From: Nitrospira sp.
Lineage (GTDB): Bacteria; UBA9089; CG2-30-40-21; SBAY01
Reading direction: 5' to 3'
DNA: 26,509 bases
Assembly: GCA_005239945.1 (NCBI GenBank)
Contig: SBAY01000163.1
Span: 1-26,509 of the forward strand
Below the pieces are notes generated by a model. It worked only from the letters and a program-made list of their open reading frames with translations, did not search any database and was not told the origin of the DNA. The translations under genes were made by a program, and so were the position numbers. Within the stretch, counting starts at the first letter, position 1; every line of letters begins with the position of its first letter. Shown in pieces: positions 1 through 7,571 of the stretch.

Positions 1-93
1 GCTTCCCCGCAAGACTCGGCACTACCCTGATGGCTAATCTTTGAGTAGGCTGGACTTTCACCAGCTTAACCTGAAAAGCTTTTCTTGGCGCAC
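1..93 (-). mobile_element. Group II intron, 5' end (partial, domain I start)
   Basis: Read on the - strand, the segment starting at 93 begins GTGCGCC, matching the GUGYG-type 5' end of bacterial group II introns. It is followed by domain-I-like text such as AAGCTGGTGAAAGTCCAGCC and AGGGTAGTGCCGAG, which is characteristic of these ribozymes. The intron runs leftward out of the window, so its catalytic core and any maturase gene are not visible. The 5' exon ends ...CATTCTTTGA at position 94. The other end of an intron in the same orientation lies at the right edge of the window. Confidence 0.8.
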
Positions 94-186
94 TCAAAGA
101 ATGCCCCCGAAACGGTATTTGTGGAATTCGACTATCCCCGCAATTCTGGGCAATAACGGAAATGAAGGTGAATAGAAAAAAATATA

Positions 187-214
187 TTGACTAAATTGAA
201 ATATTTGTTATAAT
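187..214 (+). promoter_or_regulatory. Sigma70-type promoter for the AAA/DUF4143 gene
   Basis: TTGACT at 187-192 and TATAAT at 209-214 are separated by 16 bp. The start codon of the ATPase gene lies about 28 bp further on, so the 5' leader would be short. Confidence 0.6.
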
Positions 215-241
215 ATAGTTATTCTAAATTAAAAGGTGGCT

Positions 242-1534
242 ATGGATATTTTAGAGGATATTCTCAATAAGTCATTGATTAAAAGAGACATATTGGATGA
301 GGTAATAAAGTGGATACCCAAAAAGGAGGCTATTCTATTGATAGGCTCGAGACAGGTGGGTAAGACCTGTTTGCTTTATTTGCTAATTCAGCATCTCTTA
401 AAGGAATTGAAGGTAGAGCTAAAGGATGTTTTCTATCTGGATTTAGAAAGATTAGAAAATCTTGAAATGCTAAATGACAGGGTAGATAATCTGCTAGATT
501 ACATTAATGAACAAAGCCCACAGAATACCAGGAAATATCTTTTCATAGATGAGATACAATATCTGGATAACCCCAGCAATTTATTGAAGATTCTGGTTGA
601 TCATTATTCAGACAGAATAAAAATATTTGCCACTGGTTCTTCAGCATTAACCATCAAAAAAAAATTTAAGGATTCGCTTGTTGGCAGGAAAATAACCTTT
701 GAAGTCCATTCTCTTAATTTCAAAGAATATCTTCTCTTTAAGGGAGAGGAAGATCTAAAAACCATCCTGGACAGATTTGACTTGATAGATTATTTCAAGC
801 CCATATCTGATATTTCCCATAACAAAATACTAAATTATTACTTTGAATATTCTCTTTTTGGCGGTTATCCGGCTGTTGTTTTGCTCAATGAATATTCGGA
901 GAAAAAGAGGTATCTTGATGATATTTATACCTCTTACATAAGAAAGGATATTAAGGCAATTTTTTCCTTAGAAAATATAACGGGCTTTAATAAGATAGTG
1001 AAACTATTAGCCTTAAATATTGGAAAATTAATCAACACCCAGAATGTTGCAAAAGAGGTGGGACTGGCAAGGCAAACCGTAGAAAAGTATTTTTCTATGC
1101 TGGAAGATACCTATATTTGCAGATTTATCCAGCCATATTTTAGAAACAAGAAAAAAGAGGTTGTTAAGATGCCCAAGGTTTATTTTTATGATACCGGCTT
1201 GCGTAATCGCATTATCAATGATTTTCGTAAGGTCGAAGACAGGGTTGATGCAGGGGCGGTAATAGAGAATGCGGTATTTAAGAATTTATTGAGGCGAGTT
1301 GAAAATAAAGAAAACATCAAATTCTGGAGAATGAAATACGGCGTAGAGGTGGATTTCATAATCGATGAAGAAAAGATTATGCCTATAGAAGTTAAACTTG
1401 GCAAAGCAGAGACAACACCTGTGGGACTATCTTCTTTCTTGAATAATTATAAGCCTGAAAGAACAATCGTTGCTAATAGAAAAATAACGAAAGAAGTAGG
1501 AAATGTTGACTTTATGCCTTTTTATGCAATATGA
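242..1534 (+). CDS. AAA family ATPase with C-terminal DUF4143 domain
   Basis: This is a 430-residue P-loop ATPase of the AAA_14/DUF4143 type. The Walker A motif GSRQVGKT is at residues 35-42, Walker B YLFIDEI near 99-105 and a sensor-like ATGSSA near 130. The C-terminal domain carries VEVDFII (from about 368) and IEVK (about 382). The spaced D...ExK pattern resembles a PD-(D/E)XK nuclease core, as often seen in DUF4143 proteins. The exact role of this family is unknown; members are common in anaerobes and accessory regions. An in-frame GTG at 236 is possible, but ATG 242 is better spaced from the AAAGG at 232-236. It has its own promoter and reads toward radC. It appears intact. Confidence 0.85.
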   Translation: MDILEDILNKSLIKRDILDEVIKWIPKKEAILLIGSRQVGKTCLLYLLIQHLLKELKVELKDVFYLDLERLENLEMLNDRVDNLLDYINEQSPQNTRKYLFIDEIQYLDNPSNLLKILVDHYSDRIKIFATGSSALTIKKKFKDSLVGRKITFEVHSLNFKEYLLFKGEEDLKTILDRFDLIDYFKPISDISHNKILNYYFEYSLFGGYPAVVLLNEYSEKKRYLDDIYTSYIRKDIKAIFSLENITGFNKIVKLLALNIGKLINTQNVAKEVGLARQTVEKYFSMLEDTYICRFIQPYFRNKKKEVVKMPKVYFYDTGLRNRIINDFRKVEDRVDAGAVIENAVFKNLLRRVENKENIKFWRMKYGVEVDFIIDEEKIMPIEVKLGKAETTPVGLSSFLNNYKPERTIVANRKITKEVGNVDFMPFYAI

Positions 1535-1615
1535 AGGGGTTAGGGAAGATTTTGTTGATTAGCTTTTTAAAGGGGTGAATTTAGTAGGGTGTCCCTGAGA
1601 TAGAGGAAGATTGCC

Positions 1616-2281
1616 ATGAAAAAAGTTAAAACTCTCCCTAAATTTGACAGACCTCGTGAAAAGATGGAAAGGAAAGGGGTTAAAGCCCTTTCCAACCTTG
1701 AGCTTTTGGCTGTTTTGCTTGGGAGTGGGATAAAGGACAAGGGTGTTTTTGAAGTTGCAAGGGATATTTTGAAACTGGCTCAAGATGATTTTGATAATAT
1801 TAGTCTGGAAAAGCTAAAAGATATTGAGGGGGTTGGACTGGCAAAGGCATCTCAGATAATAGCTGCTATTGAGTTTTCAAAGAGGTTTCTTATGAAAGAT
1901 GGAGTTAAGATTAAAAATGCTGAGGATGTTGTAAAATTAACAGAAGAATTAAAGGATAAAAAGCAGGAATATTTTTTAACCTTGACCATGGATGGAGCAT
2001 CGAATCTGATTCAGAAAAGAATGGTTTTTATAGGCACATTGAATCAGAGCCTTGTTCATCCGAGAGATGTTTTTGCTGATGCGATAAGTGATAGAGCGGC
2101 AGGAATTGTCTTTGTTCATAACCATCCTTCGGGTGATGTTGAACCAAGCAAACAAGATATAGCATTAACAACCAGGCTTATTGAAGCTGGTAAGATAGCC
2201 GGAATTGAAGTAATTGACCATATAATTGTTAGCAAGGATGGTTATTATAGCTTTCAGGCAAAGGGGGATGCTAAAAATTAA
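1616..2281 (+). CDS. radC: RadC family protein (JAB/MPN domain)
   Basis: This is a 221-residue protein of normal RadC length. A helix-hairpin-helix-like segment (IEGVGLAKASQI, 70-81) is followed by a JAMM metalloprotease-fold domain with the HxHx10D motif: H168, H170 and D181 in VHNHPSGD...D. The family was once linked to DNA repair, but its function is unsettled. Copies often sit in accessory or mobile regions, as here. The ATG at 1616 follows GAGGAAG with good spacing. A start-to-stop gap of about 80 bp separates it from the upstream ATPase gene, and the HicB gene begins 20 bp downstream, so radC and hicBA may be co-transcribed. Confidence 0.9.
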   Translation: MKKVKTLPKFDRPREKMERKGVKALSNLELLAVLLGSGIKDKGVFEVARDILKLAQDDFDNISLEKLKDIEGVGLAKASQIIAAIEFSKRFLMKDGVKIKNAEDVVKLTEELKDKKQEYFLTLTMDGASNLIQKRMVFIGTLNQSLVHPRDVFADAISDRAAGIVFVHNHPSGDVEPSKQDIALTTRLIEAGKIAGIEVIDHIIVSKDGYYSFQAKGDAKN

Positions 2282-2300
2282 AGATAGGGAGGTAAAATAA

Positions 2301-2513
2301 ATGCAAGAGATAATATTTATCGTTGAGGAAGATATTGAGGGTGGTTTTAACGCTTATGGGCTTGGGGTTTCCATCTTTACACAAGGAGAGACTATTCAAG
2401 AGGTAAAAGAAAATATAAAAGATGCTATCAGATGTCATTTTGAAAAAGAGGAGATTATTCCAAAAATAATAAGACTGTATCAAGTAAAAGAGGAGATATT
2501 TGCTTATGCCTAA
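2301..2513 (+). CDS. hicB: HicB-like antitoxin
   Basis: This 70-residue protein has the compact HicB fold signature: an N-terminal strand (IIFIVEED), a Gly-rich turn (GGFNAYGLG) and the TQGETIQEVKENIKDAI helix. It lacks an obvious C-terminal DNA-binding domain, as in short HicB forms. It has a strong ribosome site, GGGAGG at 2287-2292, ahead of ATG 2301. Its end overlaps the start region of the HicA gene, the usual arrangement of a type II toxin-antitoxin operon. By family knowledge it should bind and neutralise the HicA mRNA interferase. Autoregulation cannot be judged from the sequence. Confidence 0.8.
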   Translation: MQEIIFIVEEDIEGGFNAYGLGVSIFTQGETIQEVKENIKDAIRCHFEKEEIIPKIIRLYQVKEEIFAYA

Positions 2514-2763
2514 ACTTCCGAGAGATTTATCAGGAAAGAAATTAGCTATTTTGCTTGATAAATATGGTTATGTTATAACAAGACAAACTGGTAGTCATAT
2601 TAGATTAACGAGTAATATCAAAAAGACAGAACATCATATAACTATTCCAGGCCATACACCAATCAAAATAGGAACTTTAAGTCATATCCTTAAAGATATT
2701 GCAGATTATTTAGAAATAGAGAAAAAAATTCTTGCAGAAGAACTTTTTGAAGATTGGAGATAA
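2506..2763 (+). CDS. hicA: HicA-like mRNA interferase toxin
   Basis: This 85-residue YcfA/HicA family protein has a double-stranded-RNA-binding-like fold. The motif TGSHIRL places the expected catalytic histidine at residue 31, and ITIPGHTPIKIGTL with the following ILKDI helix fits the family. Known HicA proteins cleave mRNA and are inhibited by HicB. A TTG at 2500 is also in frame, but ATG 2506 is preferred because AGGAG at 2491-2495 lies about 10 bp upstream. The gene overlaps the last codons of hicB by 8 bp. It looks intact and functional, unlike much of the DNA just downstream. Confidence 0.85.
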   Translation: MPKLPRDLSGKKLAILLDKYGYVITRQTGSHIRLTSNIKKTEHHITIPGHTPIKIGTLSHILKDIADYLEIEKKILAEELFEDWR

Positions 2764-2768
2764 ATAAT

Positions 2769-3170
2769 CTCGACCTGTACGGTTAACTCCAAGACCGCTT
2801 TCCAGAGGATTTTATGTTCCAATTAACGAAAGAAGAATTCGAGGGTTTGATATTGCAATTTGCAATATCAAAGAAAGGACGTGGTGGCCGTCGTAAATTA
2901 CCCTATGTATTTACAAAACATGGCGCTATTATGTTGGCAAGTGTCCTGAATACTGCTATTGCTGTACGAGCCAGTATTCAGGTGGTACGTGCCTTTGTGC
3001 ATTTACGGGAAATTTTATCAACCCATAAAGAACTGGTACATAAATTAAACGAACTTGAGGGGAAAACAGAAAAACACGATACACAGATACAAGCAATTTT
3101 TAAGGTAATTCGCCAGTTAATGACTCCACCAGAGAAGCCAAAACAACGGATTGGATTTTATAAAGATTAG
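2769..3170 (+). pseudogene. Broken ORF6N/KilA-N-type protein gene
   Basis: An open stretch from ATG 2814 encodes 118 residues of the ORF6N/Rha-type family: FMFQLTKEEF, then RRKLPYVFTKHGAIMLASVL, then a C-terminal coiled coil. Codons upstream of that ATG continue the family sequence in the same frame: RFPEDF directly before it, and LDLYG at 2769-2783. A TAA stop at 2784 and the loss of about 15 codons interrupt it. The N-terminal DNA-binding half is therefore gone and the gene is a relic. Full-length relatives are commonly phage or accessory DNA-binding proteins. It sits next to hicA and just before the repeated restriction-gene tails. Confidence 0.75.
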
Positions 3171-3187
3171 TGGAGACTACAGTAAGA

Positions 3188-3331
3188 CAGAGGTTGTTGT
3201 TGAATTCATTGATTTATTCATGTCAGGGAGTCGTAGGCTCACCTGTCTGCGTGCGAATACGCACAAGGTAGATAAGAGTGGAAAATTGAATTGCTTATGG
3301 GGGAAGTAGAAGATGGAAGTTATTCGATTGT
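3188..3331 (+). repeat. Dispersed repeat R1, copy a (5' half)
   Basis: This stretch shares long blocks with 6241-6410 and, in part, with 5171-5251. Shared words include TTGATTTATTCAT, GCACAAGGTAGATAAGAG, AAAATTGAATTGCTTA and GTAGAAGATGGAAG. It runs directly into the first restriction-gene tail. No convincing protein is encoded across all copies. Confidence 0.7.
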
Positions 3332-3466
3332 CAAATCCTCTCCCTAAAAAAATCCGACCCCAAGGCAGACACCAGTGCCTTGGAGGCAGAGATTGACAGG
3401 CTTGTGTATGACCTCTACGGCTTGACCGAGGAGGAGATAGCCATTGTGGAAGGGAGTATAAAATGA
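3332..3466 (+). pseudogene. Type IIG (Eco57I-like) restriction enzyme C-terminal tail, copy 1
   Basis: The reading frame encodes QILSLKKSDPKADTSALE followed by an EIDRLVYDLYGLTEEE segment and IAIVEGSIK, then stops at TGA 3464-3466. This matches the conserved extreme C-terminus of Eco57I-like type IIG restriction-methyltransferases. The roughly 1000 upstream codons of such an enzyme are absent, so this is a gene remnant. The stop overlaps the start of the next DUF1016 gene (ATGA). That suggests the ancestral order was restriction gene then DUF1016 gene in one operon. Confidence 0.75.
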
Positions 3467-4083
3467 GCAAACTTTTTGAGGATTCAAAATATAAAGATTT
3501 TCTAAAAAGTGTTAAAGAACGAATATATAAGGCTCAATATGCAGCACTGAGGCAAGTAAACAAAGAGCTTATAGAATTGTATTGGGATATTGGTAGGATG
3601 ATAGTAGAAAAACAGAAGGAATACGGCTGGGGTAAATCTGTGGTTGAAAATCTGGCTCATGATTTACAAAAGGAATTTATAGGGATAAAAGGCTTTTCTA
3701 TAGATAATCTATGGAGAATGCGAAAATTTTATTTAAGATACAAAGATAATGAAAAACTTGCACCATTGGTGCAAGAAATTAGTTGGGCCAAAAATATTGT
3801 CATCAGGGAGAAATGTAACGATGATTTAGAGAGGGAATTTTACATAAAGATAACCAAAAAGTTTGGCTGGACAAAGGATGTCTTAATTCATCAGATTGAA
3901 GGTAAAGCCTATGAAAAATTTCTGATGAACCAAACAAATTTTGATAAATCTATATCTGAAAAATACAGGCATCAAGCAAAACTTTCCGTGAAAGATGAAT
4001 ACACATTTAACTTTCTGGAATTAGGCAATGAACATTCTGAAAGAGAGTTAGAGGGAGTAATTTGCTATGAGGAAAGAAGCTAA
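3463..4083 (+). CDS. DUF1016 (YhcG-type) protein, C-terminally truncated
   Basis: This 206-residue product matches the N-terminal YhcG/DUF1016 domain: LIELYWDIGRMIVEKQ, YGWGKSVVENLAHDLQKEF, GFSIDNLWRMRKFY and FGWTKDVLIHQIE. Family members normally continue past LGNEHSERELE into a PD-(D/E)XK nuclease domain of about 150 residues. Here the frame ends a few residues after that point (GVICYEERS), so the catalytic D...ExK region is missing. The last 17 bp overlap the DUF3644 gene, which looks like a deletion or insertion junction. As it stands it could at most be a partner-binding or DNA-binding fragment. Full-length relatives are linked to defence and mobile-element control. Confidence 0.75.
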   Translation: MSKLFEDSKYKDFLKSVKERIYKAQYAALRQVNKELIELYWDIGRMIVEKQKEYGWGKSVVENLAHDLQKEFIGIKGFSIDNLWRMRKFYLRYKDNEKLAPLVQEISWAKNIVIREKCNDDLEREFYIKITKKFGWTKDVLIHQIEGKAYEKFLMNQTNFDKSISEKYRHQAKLSVKDEYTFNFLELGNEHSERELEGVICYEERS

Positions 4084-5158
4084 ATTACTTTTAGAGAAAG
4101 CAATTAATTCATTAGTTTTATCAATTGAACATTTCAATCGACCTCTAAATATAGACAGGACAGATGCTGTCTTGATATTTCTCGATCATAGTTTTGAAAT
4201 GTTGTTAAAAGCAGCCATTTTATATAAAGGGGGACGTATTCGTGAAAGAAGGGTAAAGGAGACTTATGGTTTTGACAACTGCATACGTAAGTGTTTAACT
4301 GATTCACAAGTGAAGTTTCTAACTGACAATCAAGCTCTGATCCTCCGTATAATTAACAATCTTAGAGATGCTACCATGCACTATATCATTCAAATTTCCG
4401 AACAGCAGCTTTACCTTCATATGCAGGCAGGAGTTACACTTTTTGACGATCTCCTCCATCTGGTGTTCAAAAAGAAACTGGCAGACTATCTTCCTGAAAG
4501 AATACTCCCTGTATCAACAAAACCTCCTAATGATATAATCTTGTTGATAGATAAAGAATTTAGTCAGATTAAAAACTTAATTGCACATGGAGTTCGACAA
4601 CGGACACAAGCTAAAGCAAGACTCCGTCCTATTGCGATAATAGAAAATACCATTGCAGAACAACAGGCACAACCTGGTGAAGGAGATTTGAATCAGATGT
4701 TGACTCGTCTTGCTAAAGGCGAAAGGTGGTCTACAATATTTCCTGGTGTGGCAACACTTCATATTAACACTACAGAGTCTGGTCCAAACATTAGCATTCG
4801 AATCAGTAAAAAGGAAGGATCGCCAATAAAATTAGTCAAAGAGGGAGAAAAAGTAGAAGGTATCGTGGCGGTTAAACGAGTAAATGAGTTTGATTATTAT
4901 AGTATGGGGCTGAGAAGTCTTACGGAGAACCTGGGTCTTAATATTGGCTCAAACAGAGTTCTTGCAGTTATTGAACATTTGGGGATTCAAAAAAATTCTG
5001 ACTACTTTAAAGAGATCTCAATAGGCTCGTCTAAATTTAAACGTTACAGCAAAAAAGCCATGGAGCTACTAAAAGTCGAAATTCCGAAATTAGACATGGA
5101 AAATCTTTGGAATGAATATAAAAAACGTCACTACAAAGCAAAAAGGGATGAATTTTGA
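4067..5158 (+). CDS. DUF3644 domain protein
   Basis: This 363-residue protein has the DUF3644 N-terminal signature: NIDRTDAVLIFLDHSFEMLL, then LKAAILYKGGRI, then a helical region with NNLRDATMHY. That region resembles HEPN-like helical domains with an R...H spacing (RDATMH), although I did not confirm a nuclease motif. The C-terminal part (GLRSLTENLGL to MELLKVEIPKLDMENLW) looks like a small winged-helix-type domain that could bind nucleic acid. DUF3644 genes are often found in defence islands; no reaction is established. GAGGGAG at about 4050 precedes ATG 4067. The gene overlaps the truncated DUF1016 frame and is followed by an R1 repeat fragment. Confidence 0.7.
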   Translation: MRKEAKLLLEKAINSLVLSIEHFNRPLNIDRTDAVLIFLDHSFEMLLKAAILYKGGRIRERRVKETYGFDNCIRKCLTDSQVKFLTDNQALILRIINNLRDATMHYIIQISEQQLYLHMQAGVTLFDDLLHLVFKKKLADYLPERILPVSTKPPNDIILLIDKEFSQIKNLIAHGVRQRTQAKARLRPIAIIENTIAEQQAQPGEGDLNQMLTRLAKGERWSTIFPGVATLHINTTESGPNISIRISKKEGSPIKLVKEGEKVEGIVAVKRVNEFDYYSMGLRSLTENLGLNIGSNRVLAVIEHLGIQKNSDYFKEISIGSSKFKRYSKKAMELLKVEIPKLDMENLWNEYKKRHYKAKRDEF

Positions 5159-5170
5159 AGAGTCGGAGTC

Positions 5171-5251
5171 AATTTAACAACTTAACAAGAATAATAGAGG
5201 TCGTTGTTTTAATTTATTGATTTATTTATGTCAAAGAGTCGCAGGCTCATA
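5171..5251 (+). repeat. Dispersed repeat R1, copy d (short)
   Basis: This segment shares AACTTAACAAGAATAATAGA, TTTATTGATTTATT and CAAAGAG..GCAGGCT with the copy at 6241-6410. It stops before the restriction-gene tail portion. It lies between the DUF3644 and DUF3800 genes. The remaining spacer to 5434 holds only a 13-codon reading frame at 5354-5395 (see findings). Confidence 0.65.
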
Positions 5252-5434
5252 AGATGAGGAAAGACAAATTGCTTGACATATCATCCTCTTTAATCCTGAC
5301 AATCTGTGAAAATCTGCGTCCCATTAAGAAATTGCCTGTGGGATGAGGTGAAAATGTCTCTGCATTCTCAAATTCTAAGGATGGGGAAATCCTAAATTGA
5401 GCTATAGACTAAAGGGAAAAAAGAGGTATTAACT

Positions 5435-6049
5435 GTGTATATCTATCTGGATGAATCTGGTGATTTGGGATTTGATGAATATCAATCTTCAAAATATATT
5501 GTTATCTCTCTGCTAACAGTAAAGGATAAAAAGAAAATTGAAAGAAGGATGAGAAAGATAAAACGAAGTGCACTGAGAAAGAAATATCGAAAACATGCAG
5601 AATTTAAGAAAGAACGGCAAGAGGTAGCAAGACCAATTTTGCGGCATTTGATAAAAGAGGAATTTGAGCTTTATACGGTCATTGTCAATAAGAGTAAAGT
5701 TAAACAAAGCCTTCGAGAATCTAAAGAAATCTTGTATAATTACATTGTTTCTATTATTCTTTTATCATGCCCTTTTGAATTTGGAGAGCAGGTTGAATTA
5801 ATAATAGATAAAAGAAGCTCAAAAAGACTGATATTGCAGAACTTTGAGGGTTACTTGCAAGACAAGATAAAAGCTTTGAATAAAAATATTTCACTCACTA
5901 TTACTCACGCAGAATCTCATTCTTTTCCAGGAATTCAAGCTGTAGATTTTATGGCATGGGCAATTTTAAGAAAGTACGAACGAGAAGATTTTGAGTTCTA
6001 TAACCTTCTTAAGGAAAAGATAGTAACAGAAAAGCAATTGTTCTTTTAA
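5435..6049 (+). CDS. DUF3800 domain protein
   Basis: This 204-residue protein begins MYIYLDESGDLGF, the hallmark of DUF3800. The early D6/E7/D10 and the later HAESHSFPGIQAVDFMAWAI segment, with a conserved terminal Asp, suggest an RNase-H-like fold with a metal site. The activity of the family is unproven. The start is GTG at 5435, chosen because AAGAGGT lies 8-14 bp upstream and the signature follows at once. DUF3800 genes are mobile or defence-associated, and several are accompanied by conserved structured RNAs. Here a structured RNA candidate begins about 11 bp after the stop. Confidence 0.85.
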   Translation: MYIYLDESGDLGFDEYQSSKYIVISLLTVKDKKKIERRMRKIKRSALRKKYRKHAEFKKERQEVARPILRHLIKEEFELYTVIVNKSKVKQSLRESKEILYNYIVSIILLSCPFEFGEQVELIIDKRSSKRLILQNFEGYLQDKIKALNKNISLTITHAESHSFPGIQAVDFMAWAILRKYEREDFEFYNLLKEKIVTEKQLFF

Positions 6050-6059
6050 GCAGAATAAA

Positions 6060-6146
6060 AAAAGCGGCCCCTACAGACGACTAACTTACAGTTAGTTTAT
6101 GCCACCAGACCAGGGTGACACGCTACCATAGGTCTTACCCGCTTTT
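6060..6146 (+). ncRNA. Structured RNA candidate downstream of DUF3800 gene
   Basis: An 8-bp perfect closing stem pairs 6060-6067 (AAAAGCGG) with 6139-6146 (CCGCTTTT). Inside it is a 7-bp hairpin, ACTAACT-TAC-AGTTAGT (6080-6096). A second hairpin, CACC (6103-6106) with GGTG (6114-6117), has the loop AGACCAG, and AGACC (6107-6111) can pair with GGTCT (6131-6135), forming a pseudoknot. The 3' strand ends in TTTT, so it may also serve as a terminator. Published comparative work describes several DUF3800-associated RNA motifs; membership in one is my inference from position. No function is known. Confidence 0.55.
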
Positions 6147-6240
6147 AATATAAAGTATAACTCATAATTTAGCGGATGTCAAGTAAATTTTAACTAAAAG
6201 AGAAAATATTTTGATAAGGGCGGTAATACGGGAACGAAGT

Positions 6241-6410
6241 TAACTTAATAACTTAACAAGAATAATAGAGATCGTTATTAAGTTTATTGATTTATTCATA
6301 TCAAAGAGGAGCAGGCTTATCTGTCTGCGGGCAATACGCACAAGGTAGATAAGAGTAGAAAATTGAATTGCTTAAGTGGGGTAGAAGATGGAAGCTATTC
6401 GATTGTCAAA
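6241..6410 (+). repeat. Dispersed repeat R1, copy b (5' half)
   Basis: This segment is very similar to 3188-3331 and to the short copy at 5171-5251. Shared words include TTGATTTATTCAT, CTGTCTGCG, AATACGCACAAGGTAGATAAG and TAGAAGATGGAAG. It leads into the second restriction-gene tail in the same order as copy a. Nothing recognisable lies between the RNA candidate and this repeat (6147-6240). Confidence 0.7.
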
Positions 6411-6551
6411 TCTCCTACCTAAAAAGATTCCAATCCCAATACCGACACCAGTGCCCTGGAGACAGAGATTGACAGGCTTGTGTATGACCTCTACGGCTTG
6501 ACCGAGGAGGAGATAGCCATTGTGGAGGGAAGAGCCAAAGGAGCAAAATAA
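6411..6551 (+). pseudogene. Type IIG restriction enzyme C-terminal tail, copy 2
   Basis: From 6441 the frame encodes DTSALETEIDRLVYDLYGL, then TEEEIAIVEGRAKGAK and a TAA at 6549-6551. This is nearly identical to copy 1 in nucleotides. The part before 6441 is homologous to copy 1 but out of frame, so even this short tail has decayed. The TAA overlaps the ATG of the second DUF1016 gene (TAATG). No upstream methyltransferase or nuclease portion is present. Confidence 0.7.
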
Positions 6552-7571
6552 TGTCAAATAAAGAAGAAATGATACTAAAATCTGATTATTTTAACTTCTT
6601 AAAAGAGATAAAAGAAAAGATTGTCTCTGCCCGTATCAGTGCTTATCGTAAGTTAAACAGTGATATGATAAGGCTATATTGAGAGATTGGAAAGAAAATT
6701 ATAGAAAAGCAAGAAAGTTTTGGTTGGGGTAAAAGTGTCGTTGAAAAACTTTCCAAAGATTTGCGACAGGAATTTTTTGGAGTAAGTGGATACTCTGTCC
6801 AAAATTTATGGTATATGCGTCAGTTTTATTTAGAATATAGAGATTTCCCAAATCTCCAACAACTTGTTGGAGAAATTCCTTGGGGGCAAAACCTGGTCAT
6901 AATGTCAAGGGTGAAAGATACGAAAGAAAGAGAATTTTATATTCAAGGGACTATCCAATTTGGTTGGAGCAGAGATGTTCTTGTTCATCAGATTGAAGCA
7001 GAAGCGCATAAGCAGGTAACGATAGAGAAAATGCATAATTTCCCTGAAACTCTTCCCACTCATTTGGCAGAGCAGGCAGATCTGGCAATGAAGGATACTT
7101 ACATCCTTGACTTTCTGGATGTAGCAGAACCTATTTTGGAAAGAGAAATGGAAAGAAAACTTGTGGCTAATCTAAAAGATTTCATCACTGAACTTGGATT
7201 AGGATTTTGCTTTATCGGTAGTCAATATCCGTTGAGATTAAAGGACAAAGAATACTATGTTGACCTTTTGTTCTTCCACAGACATCTGCATTGTCTAGTG
7301 GCATTTGAATTAAAGGTAGGAGAATTTAAGCCTGAATATGCTGGCAAAATGAATCTTTATTTGAATTTACTGGATGACTTTGTCCGTTTATCCATCTATT
7401 GGTATTATTCTATGCAAAGACCGAGACCGATTAGAGGTAGAATATGCCCTGCGTGGAATTAGAAAACCGATAGGTGTGTCAGAATACAAGTTGACAAAAA
7501 AATTACCTAAAAAATTGACCGAGTCACTTCCTACACCAGAGGTGTTAAAAAAGGGATTAAAAGAACAATAA
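6551..7571 (+). pseudogene. DUF1016/YhcG-type PD-(D/E)XK nuclease, broken by nonsense codon and frameshift
   Basis: Translation from ATG 6551 gives a typical YhcG N-terminus (FLKEIKEKIVSARISAY). At 6680-6682 a TGA replaces the Trp codon expected in LYWEIGKK. The frame then continues through GWGKSVVEKL, GYSVQNLWYMRQFY and the nuclease core (YYVDLLFFHRHL, AFELKVGEF) to about 7386. There a frameshift and small deletion occur: the family sequence resumes in the next frame as PSIGIILCKDRDRLEVEYAL to LKKGLKEQ, ending at 7571. The catalytic D and ExK residues are still encoded, but two lesions should prevent a full-length product. An ATG at 6761 could only yield an internal fragment. Confidence 0.8.

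Noticed and set aside
3177..3470. 97-codon reading frame on the - strand
   Set aside because: It runs through the R1 repeat and is antisense to a restriction-gene tail whose sense frame matches a known family.
6680..6682. TGA read as tryptophan (alternative genetic code)
   Set aside because: Several intact genes here use TGA as their natural stop, for example the DUF3644, hdrA and mvhD genes. The DUF1016 gene also carries an independent frameshift, so it is a pseudogene.
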